A DNA stretch of 64,000 nucleotides from Methylomagnum ishizawai (GTDB lineage: Bacteria > Pseudomonadota > Gammaproteobacteria > Methylococcales > Methylococcaceae), in NCBI RefSeq assembly GCF_019670005.1, contig NZ_AP019784.1:124001-188000 (forward strand), read 5' to 3'. The notes under the pieces are model-generated. The model was given only the letters and a program-made list of their open reading frames with translations. It searched no databases and was not told the DNA's origin. How positions within the stretch are numbered: the stretch's first letter is position 1; each line of letters starts with the position of its first letter. Shown here piece after piece: positions 1 through 8,809 of the stretch. A program made the translations under genes and the position numbers.

Positions 1-183
1 TTCGCGCCGGACAATCCCGCGAAACATCCGCGCTTCATCGGCAAGGAAGCGGTGGTGGTCGATTATTCCGAGGATGATGGCGGGAATTTCGATGTGTTTA
101 TCGCGGTCGATTGGCGGATCGTGCTGCTGGTGAAGGAATCCGACCTCAAGGCCCGGCCCCGCCCGATTGCTTGGGCCAGTTGA
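1..183 (+). CDS. C-terminal part of an unidentified protein
   Basis: The reading frame is open from base 1 to a TGA at 181-183 and gives 60 residues. The gene starts before the window. The piece reads like a small beta-rich domain (KEAVVVDYSEDDGG followed by FDVFIAVDWRIVLLVKESDLK) and ends in a basic, proline-containing tail. I do not recognise a family. It runs in the same direction as the sulfotransferase 195 bp downstream, but the spacing is too large to claim an operon. Confidence 0.5.
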   Translation, partial: FAPDNPAKHPRFIGKEAVVVDYSEDDGGNFDVFIAVDWRIVLLVKESDLKARPRPIAWAS

Positions 184-377
184 ATCGGTAGGCTGGCAGG
201 GCGGTGTCACCCACCGCCCATGAATTTGGCGACGGGTGCGGCCACCGCCCCCTAGCCGACCCGCCGTCCCCGCGGTATCTTCATTCCAGGGCGCAGCCCA
301 CCAAAGCGCCCCGCCCAAACACCAAACCTAGCACAACCCGGCTCCCGGCCCGCGCTGGACGCGGCGAACAGGGAGCC

Positions 378-1154
378 ATGGTATTTCCCACCCCCACCCC
401 TATGCAATACCTCTTCATACTCGGCTGCCCGCGCAGCGGAACCACGGTCACGGCCAGGATCTTGGGCAGCCATCCCGCCATCGTCCTGGGGATAGAGCGT
501 TACGCCAAACTGTTCTTCAAGCACGGGCTGGAACCCGCCCTGTTCGATAAGGACCGCTTTTTCGATATCCGGCCCGGCGACGCCATCTATCAGGATTTTT
601 CATTCAAGGCCTATACCGCCGACGCGGCCACCCTGCGCCAACGCTACGACCATGCCCGCTATATCGGCGATAAGATTCCCGGACTCTACCGCAAACCGGA
701 AGCGCTGGCCGGGTTTCCCAAGGCGGAAACCCTGGTGATCGCCACGCTGCGCAATATCTGGGATGTGTGCCTGTCGTACCAGGCAAGGTTTTATTCCACC
801 GGCAAAAATAAATGGGATAAGACGGCGCTGCAAGGCGTGCGGGATTGGAATCTGTCGTTGCGGGGTATCGCGGCGATCCAGCAAGCGGGGTATCCGCTCA
901 TCATCGCCGACTATGACCGGCTCTACACCCCCTTGCAAAGCGAAGAGGAATATCGCGGCAACCTCGGTGCCCTGCTGCAAAAGCTCGGCCTGGCCTGGCA
1001 TGGACAGGCTGAAAACCAAGCCGCCACCGAAAGGCGCAAGGTATCCGACCTGGAGGCCGCCCGCCAGCAGGCCAGCCTACCCCTGGAAGTGCGCCTCGCC
1101 ATTTGCCGGGACGCTGATTTCGAGGCGTATCGCCGCCTTCTCAAGAGCGCTTGA
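378..1154 (+). CDS. Sulfotransferase family protein
   Basis: A 258-residue protein of the PAPS-dependent sulfotransferase fold. The 5'-phosphosulfate-binding loop GCPRSGTT is at residues 16-23, directly after the first beta strand (YLFIL). A second motif, LRNIWDVCLSYQ, resembles the 3'-phosphate-binding element with its Arg and Ser. The family moves sulfate from PAPS to carbohydrate, lipid or protein acceptors; the acceptor cannot be read here. The frame is open back to 204, but that extension is low-complexity and Pro/Arg-rich. I place the start at the ATG at 378, preceded by GGGAG, with a second possible ATG at 402. The gene converges on the histidine kinase at 1223, with a palindrome between them. 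Confidence 0.85.
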   Translation: MVFPTPTPMQYLFILGCPRSGTTVTARILGSHPAIVLGIERYAKLFFKHGLEPALFDKDRFFDIRPGDAIYQDFSFKAYTADAATLRQRYDHARYIGDKIPGLYRKPEALAGFPKAETLVIATLRNIWDVCLSYQARFYSTGKNKWDKTALQGVRDWNLSLRGIAAIQQAGYPLIIADYDRLYTPLQSEEEYRGNLGALLQKLGLAWHGQAENQAATERRKVSDLEAARQQASLPLEVRLAICRDADFEAYRRLLKSA

Positions 1155-1175
1155 TGGCCGGGCGGGGATCGGAAA

Positions 1176-1198
1176 AAGTGTGGAAAAATTCCACACTT
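1176..1198. promoter_or_regulatory. Palindrome, third copy of the TGTGGAATTTTTCCACA element
   Basis: AAGTGTGGAA and TTCCACACTT form perfect 10-bp arms around a 3-base centre, between two convergent genes (ends 1154 and 1223). On the minus strand the core is identical to the two palindromes upstream of parA (31966 and 32096). It could act as a bidirectional hairpin terminator here, but there is no clear T run. The sequence identity to the parA-proximal copies suggests a protein-binding site, perhaps for ParB. Confidence 0.6.
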
Positions 1199-1222
1199 CT
1201 GCCCAAGCGCCACCGCCGCCCC

Positions 1223-3694
1223 TCACGCCTCCGCCAGCATCCGCAACCACAGGCATATCCGCGTGCCCTGCCCCGGCTCGCTGTTGATTTCCACGCTGCC
1301 CAGATGCACATCCATGATTTCCTTGACGATGCACATGCCCAGCCCGGAGCCCGGCACCTTGCCCGAGGTATCGGCCCGGTAGAAGCGCTCGAACACATGG
1401 CCGATCTGCTCCGCGTCCATGCCCATGCCTTGATCCGCCACTTCCACGCCCACCTCCCGGCCTTCCGCCCCCTCGCGGAAGCGCACGCCGATGGCGATGG
1501 GCGTGTCCTCCGGCGAATAAGTGCGGGCGTTGTCCAGCACCTTGACCAGGGCCAGCTTGAACTTGGCGGCATCGACCGGGATATCCAACCCATCCAGGGC
1601 TTCGGCCCCGCCGAACCCGCCGCTCCGGCCTTGCAGGGCGACGGCCTCGTGCAGGGCCGCGCGCACGACGGGGGCCAAGGGCTGCGGCACGATGTTGAAA
1701 TCGCGCCCGGCCCGGCTTTCCAGGCGCGACAGGTCCAGCAGGTCGCCGACGATGGCGATCAAGCGCTGCGATTGTTCGAGGATGGCGGCGGCCATGTCCT
1801 TTTGCATGGCGGGTTCGAGTTCGCAGACCGATAGCAATTCGGCATAGCCCGCGACCACGGTCAGGGGCGTGCGCAATTCGTGGGCGGCGGTGGCGAGGAA
1901 TTCGCTCTTCATGCGGTCCAGTTCGGTTTCGCGGGTCAGGTCGTGGAAATAGGCGATCAAGGCCTTGGGCGCGGCCCCGTCGCCATCGTCGCCGAACACC
2001 CGCACCTGGCAATACAGCGAGCGCGGGCAGGGCCTGAGCAATTCCAGCGGGAACGCCCCGTCGGCGTCGAACGGCGGCGGGCCGGCATTGACCGTGAGTT
2101 GGCCGATGCCGCGGCGGAAATCGGCCAGCGTCCAACCCTCGGTCTGGTCCGGGCCGAAGCCGGTCATGGCGAAAAAAGCCGGATTGCCCTGGCCGATGCG
2201 GCCCTCGCGGTCGAAAGTGACCAAGCCGTCCGGGCTGAGTTGGAACACGGCCTCCAGCCAGCGGACGTGCTCTTGTAACTGGCGCTGGGTCGCCATCAGG
2301 TCGCGGTGGGCCGCGCCCAGCTCGCGGCCCATGGCGCTGAGTTCGCGGGCGGTCTCGTGCAATTCCTGCACATTGAATTCCAGGGGCGCCTGCTCGTAAC
2401 GGCCCTGGCCGATGCCCAGCATCATCAGCTCGATCTGCTTGAGGGGCCGGGCGATGGTGCGGCTGGCGATCCTGGCCCTTATGAACAGGGCGACGAAGAA
2501 CAACAGATAGAACAACACCAAAGTCTCGATCATGGCGAAGGCGATCTTTTCCAGTTGTTCGCTGAGGCTGACCGCCGAGGCGAAAATCTTGGCCGGGGTC
2601 GCCACCACCATGAAGGTCCAGCCGGTTTCCCCGACCCGGTTCCAGGCCGCCAGCCGCTCGCCGCCGATCCGGGCCTCGGCCAGCCCTTGCGGTTCGCCGC
2701 CGATGCGGTTGGCGAGTTCCCGCAGTTGCGGGCGCTTGTACAGGTTGAATTCCTCGGGTTTGAACGTGTCCTGCCCCACGGCTTGCTGGTATTGGTGGTT
2801 GACCAGCTCGTTCAGGCCGAAATCCTCTTCCCCGGCCTTGGGCATGGCCAGCAGCGAGCCATCCTTGCCGACCATCACCCCGTACATATCCCAGGGCAGC
2901 TTCAGGTCCAGCACCCGCTGGATGATGGTGCCCACCGTGATATCCAAACCCACCACGCCTTCCAGGAAATCGCCCCGGTACACCGGCGCGATGCAGGACG
3001 CCAGCCAGCCCTTCCCCGCCGGGTCGAGATAGACATCGGTCCACACCGGCTTGCGCTCCGGGTCGTGGATGGCGTCCGCCTCGTAATAGAAGTTGTAGGC
3101 GGGGATGTTCATCTTCGGCGGATATTGGCTGAAATCCATGTAGGGATAGATGCGGTTCAGGGAATCATGGGTGTTCAGGTAGATCTGCACCACCAGCGGA
3201 TTCACGGCCTTGATCTGCTGCATGAAGGGGTCCAGCGCCGCGCTCCTCCGCACCTTGTCCATCTCCTTGGGACCGACCGGCACGATGCCGCTGTAATACA
3301 CCGCGCTACCGCCATCGTCCCCGCGCGCGTGGTAGACCCCGTTCGGATCGAGTTGGTAGCGCTCCGGGTTTTCGAGGCCGCTCCTGGCCGGGGTGGCGAG
3401 GGCCAGGGCCGTCTGCCGCCGGTAGAGGTCGGTCAACTGGGTGATGGAATTCAACTGGCGCGATACGTTATCGGCTTCCTGCTGCGAAATCCGCCGCATG
3501 GATTGGGTGGCTTCCTGGCGCAACAGGTCGATATTGGCCTGCCGCGACCAATAATTGGTCTGGATGTAGATGCCGATCAAGGCCACTTCCACCAGCAGCA
3601 AGGGCACGAGCGCGGTCTTGGCGTAGGAGCGCCAAATCCAGGAAGCCAGCGGGATGCGCTGGCCGGGATATTTGGCGGGCCGGACGATGGGCAT
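1223..3694 (-). CDS. Membrane sensor histidine kinase (Cache-HAMP-PAS-HisKA-HATPase)
   Basis: An 823-residue inner-membrane sensor kinase. A transmembrane segment near residues 27-47 is followed by a periplasmic region of about 340 residues with double-Cache character (GWLASCIAPVYRGDFLEGVVGLDITVG). A second membrane segment lies near 390-410, then HAMP, PAS (about 478-580) and HisKA with phospho-acceptor His605 in HELRTPL. The ATPase domain has the G1 box DQGMGMD and the G2 box GSGLGMCIVKEI. Double-Cache kinases commonly sense small molecules outside the cytoplasm. The start at 3694 has GGAGG upstream. It lies 3 bp behind the kinase ending at 3698, so the two are probably co-transcribed. No response regulator is adjacent in the same direction. 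Confidence 0.93.
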   Translation of the reverse strand: MPIVRPAKYPGQRIPLASWIWRSYAKTALVPLLLVEVALIGIYIQTNYWSRQANIDLLRQEATQSMRRISQQEADNVSRQLNSITQLTDLYRRQTALALATPARSGLENPERYQLDPNGVYHARGDDGGSAVYYSGIVPVGPKEMDKVRRSAALDPFMQQIKAVNPLVVQIYLNTHDSLNRIYPYMDFSQYPPKMNIPAYNFYYEADAIHDPERKPVWTDVYLDPAGKGWLASCIAPVYRGDFLEGVVGLDITVGTIIQRVLDLKLPWDMYGVMVGKDGSLLAMPKAGEEDFGLNELVNHQYQQAVGQDTFKPEEFNLYKRPQLRELANRIGGEPQGLAEARIGGERLAAWNRVGETGWTFMVVATPAKIFASAVSLSEQLEKIAFAMIETLVLFYLLFFVALFIRARIASRTIARPLKQIELMMLGIGQGRYEQAPLEFNVQELHETARELSAMGRELGAAHRDLMATQRQLQEHVRWLEAVFQLSPDGLVTFDREGRIGQGNPAFFAMTGFGPDQTEGWTLADFRRGIGQLTVNAGPPPFDADGAFPLELLRPCPRSLYCQVRVFGDDGDGAAPKALIAYFHDLTRETELDRMKSEFLATAAHELRTPLTVVAGYAELLSVCELEPAMQKDMAAAILEQSQRLIAIVGDLLDLSRLESRAGRDFNIVPQPLAPVVRAALHEAVALQGRSGGFGGAEALDGLDIPVDAAKFKLALVKVLDNARTYSPEDTPIAIGVRFREGAEGREVGVEVADQGMGMDAEQIGHVFERFYRADTSGKVPGSGLGMCIVKEIMDVHLGSVEINSEPGQGTRICLWLRMLAEA

Positions 3695-3697
3695 GGC

Positions 3698-5236
3698 CTA
3701 GCCCTCCACCGGGTCCAGGGTGGCGTCGGGCAGCCAGATCGCGACCTGGGTGCCGGCCCCCGGCTGGCTCCGGATATCCAAGCGGCCCCGGTGCAGGGTG
3801 ACGATCTCCTTGACGATGCTCATCCCCAGCCCGGTGCCGGGGATGGCCCCCGAACTATCGGCCCGGTAGAACCGCTCGCAGACCCGCGCCACCTGCTCCG
3901 GGGCCATGCCGATGCCATGGTCGGCGATTTCGATGCCGATTTCCCCGGCCCCGCGCCGCACGACGATATCGATCCCGCCGCCGCCGGGCGAATATTTGTA
4001 GGCGTTCGACAACACATTGGTGAGCGCCTGCCGCAGCTTGTTGGCGTCGCCCCGGACCCGGATATCCCCGTCCGGCCAGTCCAGCCTCACCGGGCAACGG
4101 CCCTGGGCGCATTCGGGATCGGTGGCTGAGACGGTTTCCCGCAGCAATTCCCTGGGGTCCAGGCTGGCGAAGACGAAATCCTTGCCGCGGCGGGCCTCGA
4201 TCCGGGCGAGGTCCAGCAATTCGTTGACCAGGGCGCTGATGAGCTTGGATTGGCGGAAGATGATTTGCAGCATCTCGCGGCGCGACTCGGGGTCGAAATC
4301 CTCGGCGCTCAGCAGCAATTCGGAAAAACCGTAGATGCTGGCGAGCGGCGTGCGCAGTTCGTGGGCGGCGGTGCTGAGGAAATCGCTCTTCATGCGGTCC
4401 ACCTCCATGCGCTCGGTGATATCGATGCAACTGCCGATATAGCCATGGAACGCGCCGTCCGCGTTGAACCGGGGGCACCCCGAGTCCAACAGCCAGCGAT
4501 AGACCCCGTCGTGGCGGCGCAGCCGGTATTCCATGCGGAACGGCAAGCGGGCGGCGCAATGGGAAGCATGGGTTTCGAGGCAACGCGGCAAATCCTCGGG
4601 ATGCACCCCCCCGGTCCAGCCCGCGCCGTATTCCTGCGCCAGGGTCCGCCCGGTGAAATCCAGCCAGCCCTGGTTGAACCAGACGTGGCGCTGGCCGGTA
4701 TCGGCCAGCCAGATCAACACCGGGGCGGCGTCGGCCATGGTGCGGAAGCGGGCCTCCGATTCCCGCAGCGCGTTCTCGATGTGTTTGCGCCCGCTGATAT
4801 CGCGGAAATAGCCGGCCACGAAGCCCCGCCCCCGGTGCAGCAGATAATTGGCCGACACCTCCACCGGCACGACGCGGCCATCGGGCAGGTGGTGTTCGGT
4901 CTCCAGGATTTGGAAGGGCTTGGCCCGGAGGCCGCGCCACAGCGCGTCCAGGGCGTCCGGCCCGAAATTGGGGTCCCAATCGGGCAGGCGCAGCCGGTAC
5001 AAGGCCTCCCGCGGCAGGCCATAATGGCGGCAACAGGCGTCGTTGGCGTAGACCATGCGGAAACCGTCGCGGGGATCGAGCATATAGACCGGATCGGCGG
5101 TGTACTCGGCCAAGGCCCGGTACAGCGCCGCCTCGGCGCGGACGCGGGCCGGTCCGAAGCGGGCCAGCCAAGCCCCGGCGCGCCCGGCGAGCCGGGCCAG
5201 GGCCTGCCTGGCGGTGGATGGGAATCGGAACGGCAT
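3698..5236 (-). CDS. Soluble PAS-PAS sensor histidine kinase
   Basis: 512 residues with no convincing membrane segment. PAS domains lie at about 40-150 and 160-280; the second ends in the typical GYIGSCIDITERMEVDRMK. HisKA follows with His292 in HELRTPL, then a HATPase_c domain with DHGIGM and GTGLGMSIVKEI. The kinase core resembles that of the downstream membrane kinase (both carry RMKS(D/E)FL(A/S)TAAHELRTPL), which suggests an old duplication of the transmitter module. A good ribosome-binding site (GGGAGG) sits 6 bases before the ATG at 5236. The input is unknown; PAS domains may bind small ligands or cofactors. Confidence 0.92.
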   Translation of the reverse strand: MPFRFPSTARQALARLAGRAGAWLARFGPARVRAEAALYRALAEYTADPVYMLDPRDGFRMVYANDACCRHYGLPREALYRLRLPDWDPNFGPDALDALWRGLRAKPFQILETEHHLPDGRVVPVEVSANYLLHRGRGFVAGYFRDISGRKHIENALRESEARFRTMADAAPVLIWLADTGQRHVWFNQGWLDFTGRTLAQEYGAGWTGGVHPEDLPRCLETHASHCAARLPFRMEYRLRRHDGVYRWLLDSGCPRFNADGAFHGYIGSCIDITERMEVDRMKSDFLSTAAHELRTPLASIYGFSELLLSAEDFDPESRREMLQIIFRQSKLISALVNELLDLARIEARRGKDFVFASLDPRELLRETVSATDPECAQGRCPVRLDWPDGDIRVRGDANKLRQALTNVLSNAYKYSPGGGGIDIVVRRGAGEIGIEIADHGIGMAPEQVARVCERFYRADSSGAIPGTGLGMSIVKEIVTLHRGRLDIRSQPGAGTQVAIWLPDATLDPVEG

Positions 5237-5311
5237 GGCGGACCTCCCGTTAGTCCGTAGGGCGCGTACCGCGTGGCGTCATCCGGCATGGGTACGGGCG
5301 CGTATCCTGGC

Positions 5312-6244
5312 TCAGAACTGGAAAATGGTGCGCACCAACAGATAATCGCCGGACAGATGGTTGTTGACGCCGAGTTCGTGCAACCATTTGACCGACACCG
5401 TGACCTCGCGCCCGCCCCCGGTCTTGAAGGTGTACATCCCGGCCGGGCCGAGCGTGGCGAACGCCCCGTCGACCACGAAGGGAGGGACCCCCTGGCCACT
5501 GTCGGACGCGGTCTGGGCATAATAGGAACCGGCCACGCCCAAGGCCCAGGCCGGGGAAAAGTGGTAGCCCAGCAGATAGTCGAAATGGAATTCGGTGCCG
5601 GTGCGGTAATCGGTGTCGGCGTTCTGGGTGTTCGCCATCACACCGAGATTGGCCGAGATTTCGTAGGTGTCCTGATCGAACATCCAGGTAACTGATACGT
5701 TACTATCGAAGCTCCAGGTATTGCGGCCCAGGTTCAAATCGCGCCGGGCGGAATAATTGCCGCTGGGCGGCACGACCGCCTGGAACGCCAGCACCGACCA
5801 GCCCGGGCCCTGCCAGGACAAGGCCAGCGGCACCACGTACATATCCCCCGCCCCGGCCTGTTCGGTGAAACGGCCCGGCCTGGCCGCGGTCGCCCCGGTG
5901 CGGTAGTTGGAGTACATCGCCGCCGGGAACAGCGCCAAGGCATAACGCGCCCCCAGGACCCGGTAATCGGTGACCCCGATCAAACCCGGCATGTCCAGCA
6001 GCATGTCGCTGGAATCGCCACCGCCGGCGGCGTGGTAATAGCCCATGAAATTGTTGAGGTACACCCCGGCCTGGCCCAGCACCGCCATATAGAAATCCCC
6101 GTAGAATCCCGGCACGTAGTTGCTGCCGCCGAATTCCGAGGCATGGCTCTCGCACTGCCACAGCGCCAGGACGCACAGCGCCCGGAGGGCCGCCGGGCGG
6201 CGCGGGGAACCCACGGCCTGTATCAGGTTTCCGGGGCCGGCCAT
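5312..6244 (-). CDS. SphA-like outer-membrane protein (phenol MetA-pathway transporter family)
   Basis: 310 residues with a hydrophobic export signal (about residues 20-36, ending near SHAS), then alternating aromatic beta strands and a terminal Phe (VRTIFQF), as in outer-membrane barrels. Segments such as SEFGGSNYVPGFYGDF and the long amphipathic strands match the family named after the phenol meta-degradation pathway/SphA channel. These proteins form outer-membrane channels for hydrophobic or aromatic compounds; the substrate here is unknown. The ATG at 6244 overlaps the end of the upstream kinase gene by 22 bases, so the kinase and channel are likely co-expressed. A signalling link is inference from position only. 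Confidence 0.75.
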   Translation of the reverse strand: MAGPGNLIQAVGSPRRPAALRALCVLALWQCESHASEFGGSNYVPGFYGDFYMAVLGQAGVYLNNFMGYYHAAGGGDSSDMLLDMPGLIGVTDYRVLGARYALALFPAAMYSNYRTGATAARPGRFTEQAGAGDMYVVPLALSWQGPGWSVLAFQAVVPPSGNYSARRDLNLGRNTWSFDSNVSVTWMFDQDTYEISANLGVMANTQNADTDYRTGTEFHFDYLLGYHFSPAWALGVAGSYYAQTASDSGQGVPPFVVDGAFATLGPAGMYTFKTGGGREVTVSVKWLHELGVNNHLSGDYLLVRTIFQF

Positions 6245-7809
6245 CCCCCCTCCCCCTCATGCCGCACATCCACCAAGGGCAGGCTTTGCCTGGGCGTGGC
6301 CACCACCGGCAGCAACAAAGTCACCAAGGTGCCCTTGCCCGGCACGCTCTGGATTTGCGCGGTGCCGCCGGATTGGCGGGCGAAGCCGTACACCATGGCG
6401 AGGCCCAGCCCGGTGCCCTTGCCGCGCTCCTTGGTGGTGAAGAAAGGATCGAAGGCCCGCGCCGCCACCCCAGGACTCATCCCGGCCCCGGTGTCGTCCA
6501 CGCCGATGGCGATGTATTCGCCGGGCGGCAGTTCCGGGGCGGTTTCCTGGTGTTCCAACAGGCCCAGCCAATGGGTGTAGACGCAGAGCGCGCCGCCCTG
6601 GGGCATGGCGTCGCGGGCGTTGATGACGAGGTTGAGGATGGCGTTGCTGAAACCGCCCTGGTCGATATGGGCGATGGCGTCCACCGCCAGCGGGGCGACC
6701 TCGACCTGGACGGCCTTGCCCGCGGTCTGCCGGATCAGGGGTTCCAATTCGCGCAGCAAGGCGTTGATATTGACATCGCGGGCTTCGAGCGGCTGGCGGC
6801 GGGCCACCGCCAGCAGCGAACGGGTCACTTCGACGCCCCGCTCCGCCGCGGTCAGGGCCGATTGCACCACCTGCCGGCGTTCCATGGCCGTCAGCGGTTC
6901 GTTCAAAAGCTCCAGGCTGCCGATGACGATGCTCAGGATATTGTTGAAATCGTGGCAAAGCCCGCTGGTCAATTGGCCGATGGCCTCCAGCTTCTGGGCC
7001 TGCACCCAACGGCCCTCGGCCAGCAAGCGGTCGGAGATATCGCGGATGAAGCCGGTATAGCAGCGCTGGCCGCCCAATTCGAGCTGGGAGGCCTGGATTT
7101 CCACCGGCATCCCGCTCCCATCCCGTTGGCGGGCGATGAACCTGCGGCGGCGGCCGCTGCCCTGCTCCAGGCAGGTCCGCAGGAAACGGACGAACACGTC
7201 CTCCGGTTCGCCCGGATTGCCCCGCGGCTGGATGGCCTGCTCCAAGGGCCGGCCCCGCACTTCCTCCTGCGTGTAGCCGAACATGCTTTCGGCGCGGGGA
7301 CTCCATTCCTGGATGCGGCCCTGTCCGTCCAGCACGAAATAGGCATCGGGCGAGCCCTGGATGGCGCTGCGGTAGAGCGCCTCGCGGCATTGCCCCGCCT
7401 CCCCCGGCCCGGTCCGCTCCCCGGCGTCCGGGATATCGAGCCGGACCGCGAGGATTTCCATCCCGCCCGGTCCCGCCCGGTGGGCCGCGAAGCGGTCGCG
7501 CACCCGGATGTATTCCTCCTGGCCGTGGCCGGGGCGGCAGCGGTATTCCAATTCGACCTCCCCGCCCGCTTCCAGGCCGACCAGCGGGCCGATGACCTGG
7601 GGCCAATCCTCGGGGTGGATATGCGCGGCCCAGAAGCCCGGCTCCCCACCCACCGGGAGCGGAGCGCCACCGACGGCGCGGAACCTGGGATTGGCATGGA
7701 TCAGCTCCGTGCCGCCGTCGTCCCCGCGCCACAGCAGGTACATCGGCACCGGGCTGGCGTCGAAATAGCGCAGGGCTTCCGCGCCGGGGGACTGGATTGG
7801 GCTGGACAT
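6223..7809 (-). CDS. Soluble PAS sensor histidine kinase (hybrid-type HisKA)
   Basis: 528 residues. Two PAS regions (about 15-130 and 150-265; the second ends GFIRDISDRLLAEGRW) precede a HisKA-like helix with the phospho-acceptor in LCHDFNNILSIVIGSLELL. This HDFNN(I/L)L form is typical of hybrid-type kinases, but no receiver domain follows. The HATPase_c domain has N-box NLVINARDAMP, G1 DDTGAGMSP and G2 KGTGLGLAMVYGF. The start at 7809 has CAGGAG at good spacing. It is the first gene of a minus-strand unit with the outer-membrane protein at 5312 and is divergent from the MerR/REC regulator at 8121. Confidence 0.92.
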   Translation of the reverse strand: MSSPIQSPGAEALRYFDASPVPMYLLWRGDDGGTELIHANPRFRAVGGAPLPVGGEPGFWAAHIHPEDWPQVIGPLVGLEAGGEVELEYRCRPGHGQEEYIRVRDRFAAHRAGPGGMEILAVRLDIPDAGERTGPGEAGQCREALYRSAIQGSPDAYFVLDGQGRIQEWSPRAESMFGYTQEEVRGRPLEQAIQPRGNPGEPEDVFVRFLRTCLEQGSGRRRRFIARQRDGSGMPVEIQASQLELGGQRCYTGFIRDISDRLLAEGRWVQAQKLEAIGQLTSGLCHDFNNILSIVIGSLELLNEPLTAMERRQVVQSALTAAERGVEVTRSLLAVARRQPLEARDVNINALLRELEPLIRQTAGKAVQVEVAPLAVDAIAHIDQGGFSNAILNLVINARDAMPQGGALCVYTHWLGLLEHQETAPELPPGEYIAIGVDDTGAGMSPGVAARAFDPFFTTKERGKGTGLGLAMVYGFARQSGGTAQIQSVPGKGTLVTLLLPVVATPRQSLPLVDVRHEGEGGWPAPET

Positions 7810-7927
7810 GGCTTCGCTCCTGAAGGCTGGAGGGGGGGAGCTATGGATCGATCCGGCGGGGCTGGGAATAGGAAGGGGAACAGTAACCTGCCACTGGCTT
7901 CGATGCCTCTAGGGAGCCGCGTTCGAT

Positions 7928-7971
7928 CTGATTTTTTTTAGTAAAAATTAGAACATAATAAAAAAAATCAG
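7928..7971. repeat. AT-rich inverted repeat, 13-bp perfect arms
   Basis: The left arm CTGATTTTTTTTA (7928-7940) and the right arm TAAAAAAAATCAG (7959-7971) are perfect inverted copies around an 18-bp AT-rich spacer. They sit in the 311-bp divergent intergenic region between the kinase starting at 7809 and the regulator starting at 8121, in an otherwise very GC-rich neighbourhood. The element could be an operator, an A-tract bend or a transcript hairpin. The rest of this intergenic region shows no other clear element. Confidence 0.6.
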
Positions 7972-8120
7972 TAAAATAATTTCGGCGGCTGCGACGAAAG
8001 TATAGGGAAAAATCGGCGCGGGAACGGTCGGGCCGGGCCGGCCGCGGCGGGACCGCGAGAGCGGACGGACCCGCCGCCACGCACCGCCCCGGCGCGTTCC
8101 ACCGGCAACAGGAAAACGCC

Positions 8121-8747
8121 ATGGAGAAAACACCCAAGTCCTTCCGTCCCAAGATCGCCAAGAACTTCTGCACCACCGCCCAGGCCGCCGAGAAGCTGGG
8201 GGTGTCCATCCGGACGGTGCAGCTTTGGACCGAAAGCGGTTTGCTGACCGCCTGGAAGACCGGGGGCGGCCACCGCCGCATCCCCCTGGAATCCTTGGAA
8301 AAGCTCCTGTTCCACCCCCCGCCCGCGCCGGAAGGGGCCGCCACGCCCGAATCCAGCCTGCGGGTGCTGGTGGTCGAGGACGAACCCGGCCTGTTGACGC
8401 TGTACCGCGCCCAGGTGCGGCGCTGGCCGGTGGCGACCGAACTGGCGACGGCCCAGGACGGTTTCGACGCCCTGCTCAAGCTCGGCCAGGCCAAGCCGCA
8501 CCTGATGATCACCGACCTCCTGATGCCGCACATGGACGGCTTCGGGGTGCTCAAGCGGCTGCGCGGCCTGCCGGAGTTCGCGGATATGGCCATCGTCGCC
8601 GTGACCAGTCTGGACCCGGAGCAAATCGCCGAGCGCGGCGGCCTGCCGGGCGGGATTCCGGTGCTGGCGAAACCCATCCGTTTCGATGCGCTGGAGCGAA
8701 TCGCGATTAAACTTGCTGTGGCCCGGCGGCTATTGCCCGCCGGGTAG
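8121..8747 (+). CDS. MerR-type HTH fused to a response-regulator receiver domain
   Basis: 208 residues. Residues about 14-62 form an excisionase/MerR-like winged helix-turn-helix (TTAQAAEKLGVSIRTVQLWT, then the wing TGGGHRRIP). After a Pro-rich linker a receiver domain follows (about 76-200) with the acidic pair in VVEDEPG, phospho-acceptor Asp132 in ITDLLMPHMDG and the conserved Lys in LAKPIR. Most response regulators have the receiver first and the DNA-binding part last; here the order is reversed. CAGGAAAA precedes the ATG. It is divergent from the kinase at 7809 and close to the hybrid kinase at 9273, both possible partners. Confidence 0.88.
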   Translation: MEKTPKSFRPKIAKNFCTTAQAAEKLGVSIRTVQLWTESGLLTAWKTGGGHRRIPLESLEKLLFHPPPAPEGAATPESSLRVLVVEDEPGLLTLYRAQVRRWPVATELATAQDGFDALLKLGQAKPHLMITDLLMPHMDGFGVLKRLRGLPEFADMAIVAVTSLDPEQIAERGGLPGGIPVLAKPIRFDALERIAIKLAVARRLLPAG

Positions 8748-8809
8748 GACATCGCTTCATCAAGCGCCGCCGGTCCCAGGGCCATGGCGCGACACCGGAT
8801 TGAACAACC

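Noticed and set aside
1176-1198. Palindrome read only as a transcription terminator of the convergent genes
   Set aside because: Possible, but the absence of a T run and the identical core at two promoter-proximal places make a protein site more likely.
1077-3044. Long open frame (655 codons) inside the Cache kinase region in another minus-strand frame
   Set aside because: Arg/Gly/Pro-rich translation without motifs; it lies over a kinase gene with complete domains and is a by-product of high GC.
2306-4129. 607-codon open frame antisense to the two kinases
   Set aside because: Antisense to well-defined HisKA/HATPase domains; no recognisable protein features and no ribosome-binding site.
6259-7941. 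560-codon plus-strand open frame antisense to the PAS kinase
   Set aside because: Composition typical of the complement of a GC-rich gene; the minus-strand kinase has all motifs.
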